Notes under the pieces: model-generated
What the model saw: only the letters and a program-made list of their open reading frames with translations
The model's database searches: none
What the model was told of the DNA's origin: nothing
Shown: one piece after another, positions 5,679-6,600 of the stretch
Layout of the letters: each line of letters opens with the position of its first letter
Numbering within the stretch: the stretch's first letter is position 1
NCBI GenBank assembly: GCA_011525095.1
Contig: WTIV01000218.1
Span: forward strand, 1-6,600
Origin: Methanobacteriota archaeon
Lineage (GTDB): Archaea; Thermoplasmatota; Poseidoniia; Poseidoniales; Poseidoniaceae
Direction of reading: 5' to 3'
Length of the DNA: 6,600 bases
Made by a program: the position numbers and the translations under genes

Positions 5679-6041
5679 TGGTAAATCTTCAACACACATC
5701 GTGTCTGGTTTCATAGCCTTAGACAGAGCTCTTCGTAACTCATCACACGGCTTTATGTCCAGACTAGTCATTGAATCCATCAATCTTTTTTGCAGTCTAC
5801 CACCGGTCCTATCCCAATCCATTAGAACGATGCAAGAGCCGTATTCTTCTACAATGTAGACCACAACTCTGTCGACACTCCAACCACGATTCAACTTCTC
5901 GATTGGGCCTGTGAAACCTAACTTCCGTAATGCAACCTCATCGCGTTTTCCTTCAACGAGTATGACTTTGCCCTCAGCATTTTCTTCAATGCCTTCCTCA
6001 AGGGCTCTATTCGCAAGTGCATATCGCTGTTCACGATTCAA
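5652..6041 (-). CDS. Toprim domain protein (UPF0292-like)
   Basis: A 129-residue single-domain toprim protein. The first motif is VILVEGKRDEVALRKLGF (about 26-43) with the catalytic-type glutamate E30. The second is IVLMDWDRTGGRL (71-83) with the DxD pair D75 and D77, which in toprim proteins bind magnesium. A short N-terminal helix precedes, and a helical tail of about 45 residues follows, ending DLPSFLGEDHA. Size and motifs resemble the archaeal UPF0292 family and RNase M5-like small toprim proteins; the substrate is unknown but is expected to be nucleic acid. The start is TTG at 6041, supported by GGAGGGAT six bases or less upstream; no in-frame ATG lies near it. It overlaps the end of the DUF167 gene by 11 bases and is probably co-transcribed with it. 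Its last 27 bases are antisense to the Lrp gene. Confidence 0.85.
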   Translation of the reverse strand: MNREQRYALANRALEEGIEENAEGKVILVEGKRDEVALRKLGFTGPIEKLNRGWSVDRVVVYIVEEYGSCIVLMDWDRTGGRLQKRLMDSMTSLDIKPCDELRRALSKAMKPDTMCVEDLPSFLGEDHA

Positions 6042-6339
6042 AAGATCCCTCCAAAATGGAAATTATTTCTTCAGAATTCAATCCTGTGATGCTCACTTTT
6101 TTGCTGCGGCTAGTTTGTCCTGACACAATAGATACTGGAGATGAAAATATCTTTCCAAGTACATTACAAACCGCATGATTTGCCTTTCCTTGTTGCGCTT
6201 CTGCCTTCACAGCAACCTGTAATTTACCTCTCCATTCATTGAATCCAACGATACCTTGACGTGAAGATCCGGGCTGGACTTCAATGTCCAAAATGATGGT
6301 CCCATCTAGGGTCTTCTGAATGCAAGATTCGACCCCCAT
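6031..6339 (-). CDS. DUF167 / UPF0235 (YggU-like) family protein
   Basis: A 102-residue protein of the small widespread DUF167 family, whose biochemical role is not established. Family features in order: a strand DIEVQPGSSRQGIVGF (about 18-33) matching the VxPGAxxxxIxG pattern; KLQVAVKAEAQQGKANHAV (39-57), matching the usual APPVDGKAN segment but with the prolines replaced; and SGQTSRSKKVSI (73-84), matching the SGxxSRxKxV motif. Length is normal and full. The ATG at 6339 is preceded by GGGG seven bases upstream on the minus strand (AGGGGTTATATT then ATG). It is the first gene of a two-gene operon with the toprim protein, overlapping it by 11 bases, and is divergent from the oxidase gene. The pairing with a toprim protein hints at nucleic acid work, but that is inference from neighbourhood only. 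Confidence 0.88.
   Translation of the reverse strand: MGVESCIQKTLDGTIILDIEVQPGSSRQGIVGFNEWRGKLQVAVKAEAQQGKANHAVCNVLGKIFSSPVSIVSGQTSRSKKVSITGLNSEEIISILEGSFES
6042..6054 (-). promoter_or_regulatory. Ribosome binding site for TTG-started toprim gene
   Basis: On the minus strand GGAGGGAT is followed by CTT and then TTG. The strong purine-rich match at normal spacing decides the TTG at 6041 as the start. It lies inside the 3' end of the DUF167 gene, suggesting coupled translation. Confidence 0.55.
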
Positions 6340-6434
6340 AATATAACCCCTGAGAACTGTTTATTAAGTAATCTTCATTGATAAAATGTCGTATATACGC
6401 AATCAATTAATACGGCCATCTGACCGGTCCCATC
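6340..6434. promoter_or_regulatory. Divergent promoter region with palindromic TATA element
   Basis: This AT-rich 95-base spacer separates DUF167 from the oxidase gene. It contains the perfect 10-base palindrome CGTATATACG (6390-6399), whose TATATA core lies about 38 bases before the plus-strand ATG at 6435 and about 53 before the minus-strand ATG at 6339. It could serve as TATA box in either direction. A second minus-strand TATA-like stretch, CTTAATAAA (about 6360-6368), lies closer to DUF167. A second palindrome, GACCGGTC (6422-6429), sits just before the oxidase ATG, where no ribosome-site-like purine run is present. Confidence 0.5.
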
Positions 6435-6600
6435 ATGAGCGCATCTCGTGAGTTATGGCCTGACGAATATACAGTGTTCAATATTCTCTACGATAAGTTT
6501 CTTTTCTGGTCAATCGTGGTCGGAATTTTCACGTTCACATGGCTACTAATCGCTATACTGCGCTACAGAGATGGAATTGAGCCTGCCGGCAAAGAAGAGC
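6435..6600 (+). CDS. Probable cytochrome c oxidase subunit II, N-terminal part
   Basis: Only the first 55 codons are in the window; the gene runs off the right edge. The product starts MSASRELWPDEY, continues NILYDKFLFWSIVVGI, and has a membrane span at about residues 22-43 (WSIVVGIFTFTWLLIAIL) followed by RYRDGIEPAGKEE. A tyrosine/aspartate-rich stretch before the span and the YR just after it match the first transmembrane hairpin of heme-copper oxidase subunit II, which docks the cytochrome c or copper donor to the catalytic subunit. The copper A ligands would lie beyond the window, so they cannot be checked. The ATG at 6435 follows a TATATA element by about 38 bases and has no ribosome-site-like run, which suggests a short-leader mRNA. 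Alternatives are another single- or double-span respiratory subunit. Confidence 0.68.
   Translation, partial: MSASRELWPDEYTVFNILYDKFLFWSIVVGIFTFTWLLIAILRYRDGIEPAGKEE

Noticed and set aside
1..6600. tRNA, rRNA, CRISPR array, insertion sequence or defence system
   Set aside because: No cloverleaf-like sequence, no regularly spaced repeats, no transposase motifs and no terminal inverted repeats were seen. The toprim protein is a lone small protein, not part of a recognisable defence cluster.

Overview
The window looks like chromosomal DNA of an aerobic, mesophilic archaeon, most likely a marine planktonic euryarchaeon of the Marine Group II (Poseidoniales) kind. This placement is inference. It rests on an archaeal-type Sec61 beta subunit, an archaeal UPF0292-like toprim protein, archaeal TATA-like elements instead of -35/-10 boxes, ATGA-type gene overlaps, an S-layer-world style membrane protein with N-glycosylation sequons, and the start of a cytochrome c oxidase subunit II. 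No rRNA is present to confirm it. Genes are densely packed; no gap exceeds about 100 bases. I see no tRNA, rRNA, CRISPR array, insertion sequence or attachment site.

Layout. Positions 1-692 (+) hold the 3' part of an unrecognised soluble acidic protein, followed by the gene for Sec61 beta (735-917, +), a tail-anchored translocon subunit. Sec61 beta ends exactly where an unrecognised basic 119-123 residue protein on the opposite strand ends (918-1289, -). Upstream of that, also on the minus strand, is a polytopic membrane protein of unknown function (1360-2301, -). A 70-base divergent spacer separates it from a plus-strand cluster: a eukaryotic-type Trm4/NSUN2 RNA m5C methyltransferase (2372-4066), a secreted single-pass membrane protein with a cysteine-less thioredoxin-like N-terminal domain (4063-5199), and an Lrp/AsnC regulator (5226-5678). 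The first two overlap by ATGA.

The Lrp gene runs 27 bases into a convergent two-gene minus-strand operon: a DUF167/YggU-family protein (6031-6339) followed by a toprim protein (5652-6041), overlapping by 11 bases. A 95-base divergent spacer with a palindromic TATA element at 6390-6399 separates DUF167 from a plus-strand gene whose first 55 codons (6435-6600) look like cytochrome c oxidase subunit II.

The genes serve mainly housekeeping roles: protein export, RNA modification, regulation and respiration. I found no clear defence or mobile system. The points most worth following are the full-length NSUN2-like architecture in an archaeon, the co-transcribed thioredoxin-like protein that has lost its CXXC, the GNRA-type hairpin before the basic small protein, and the palindromic TATA spacer.
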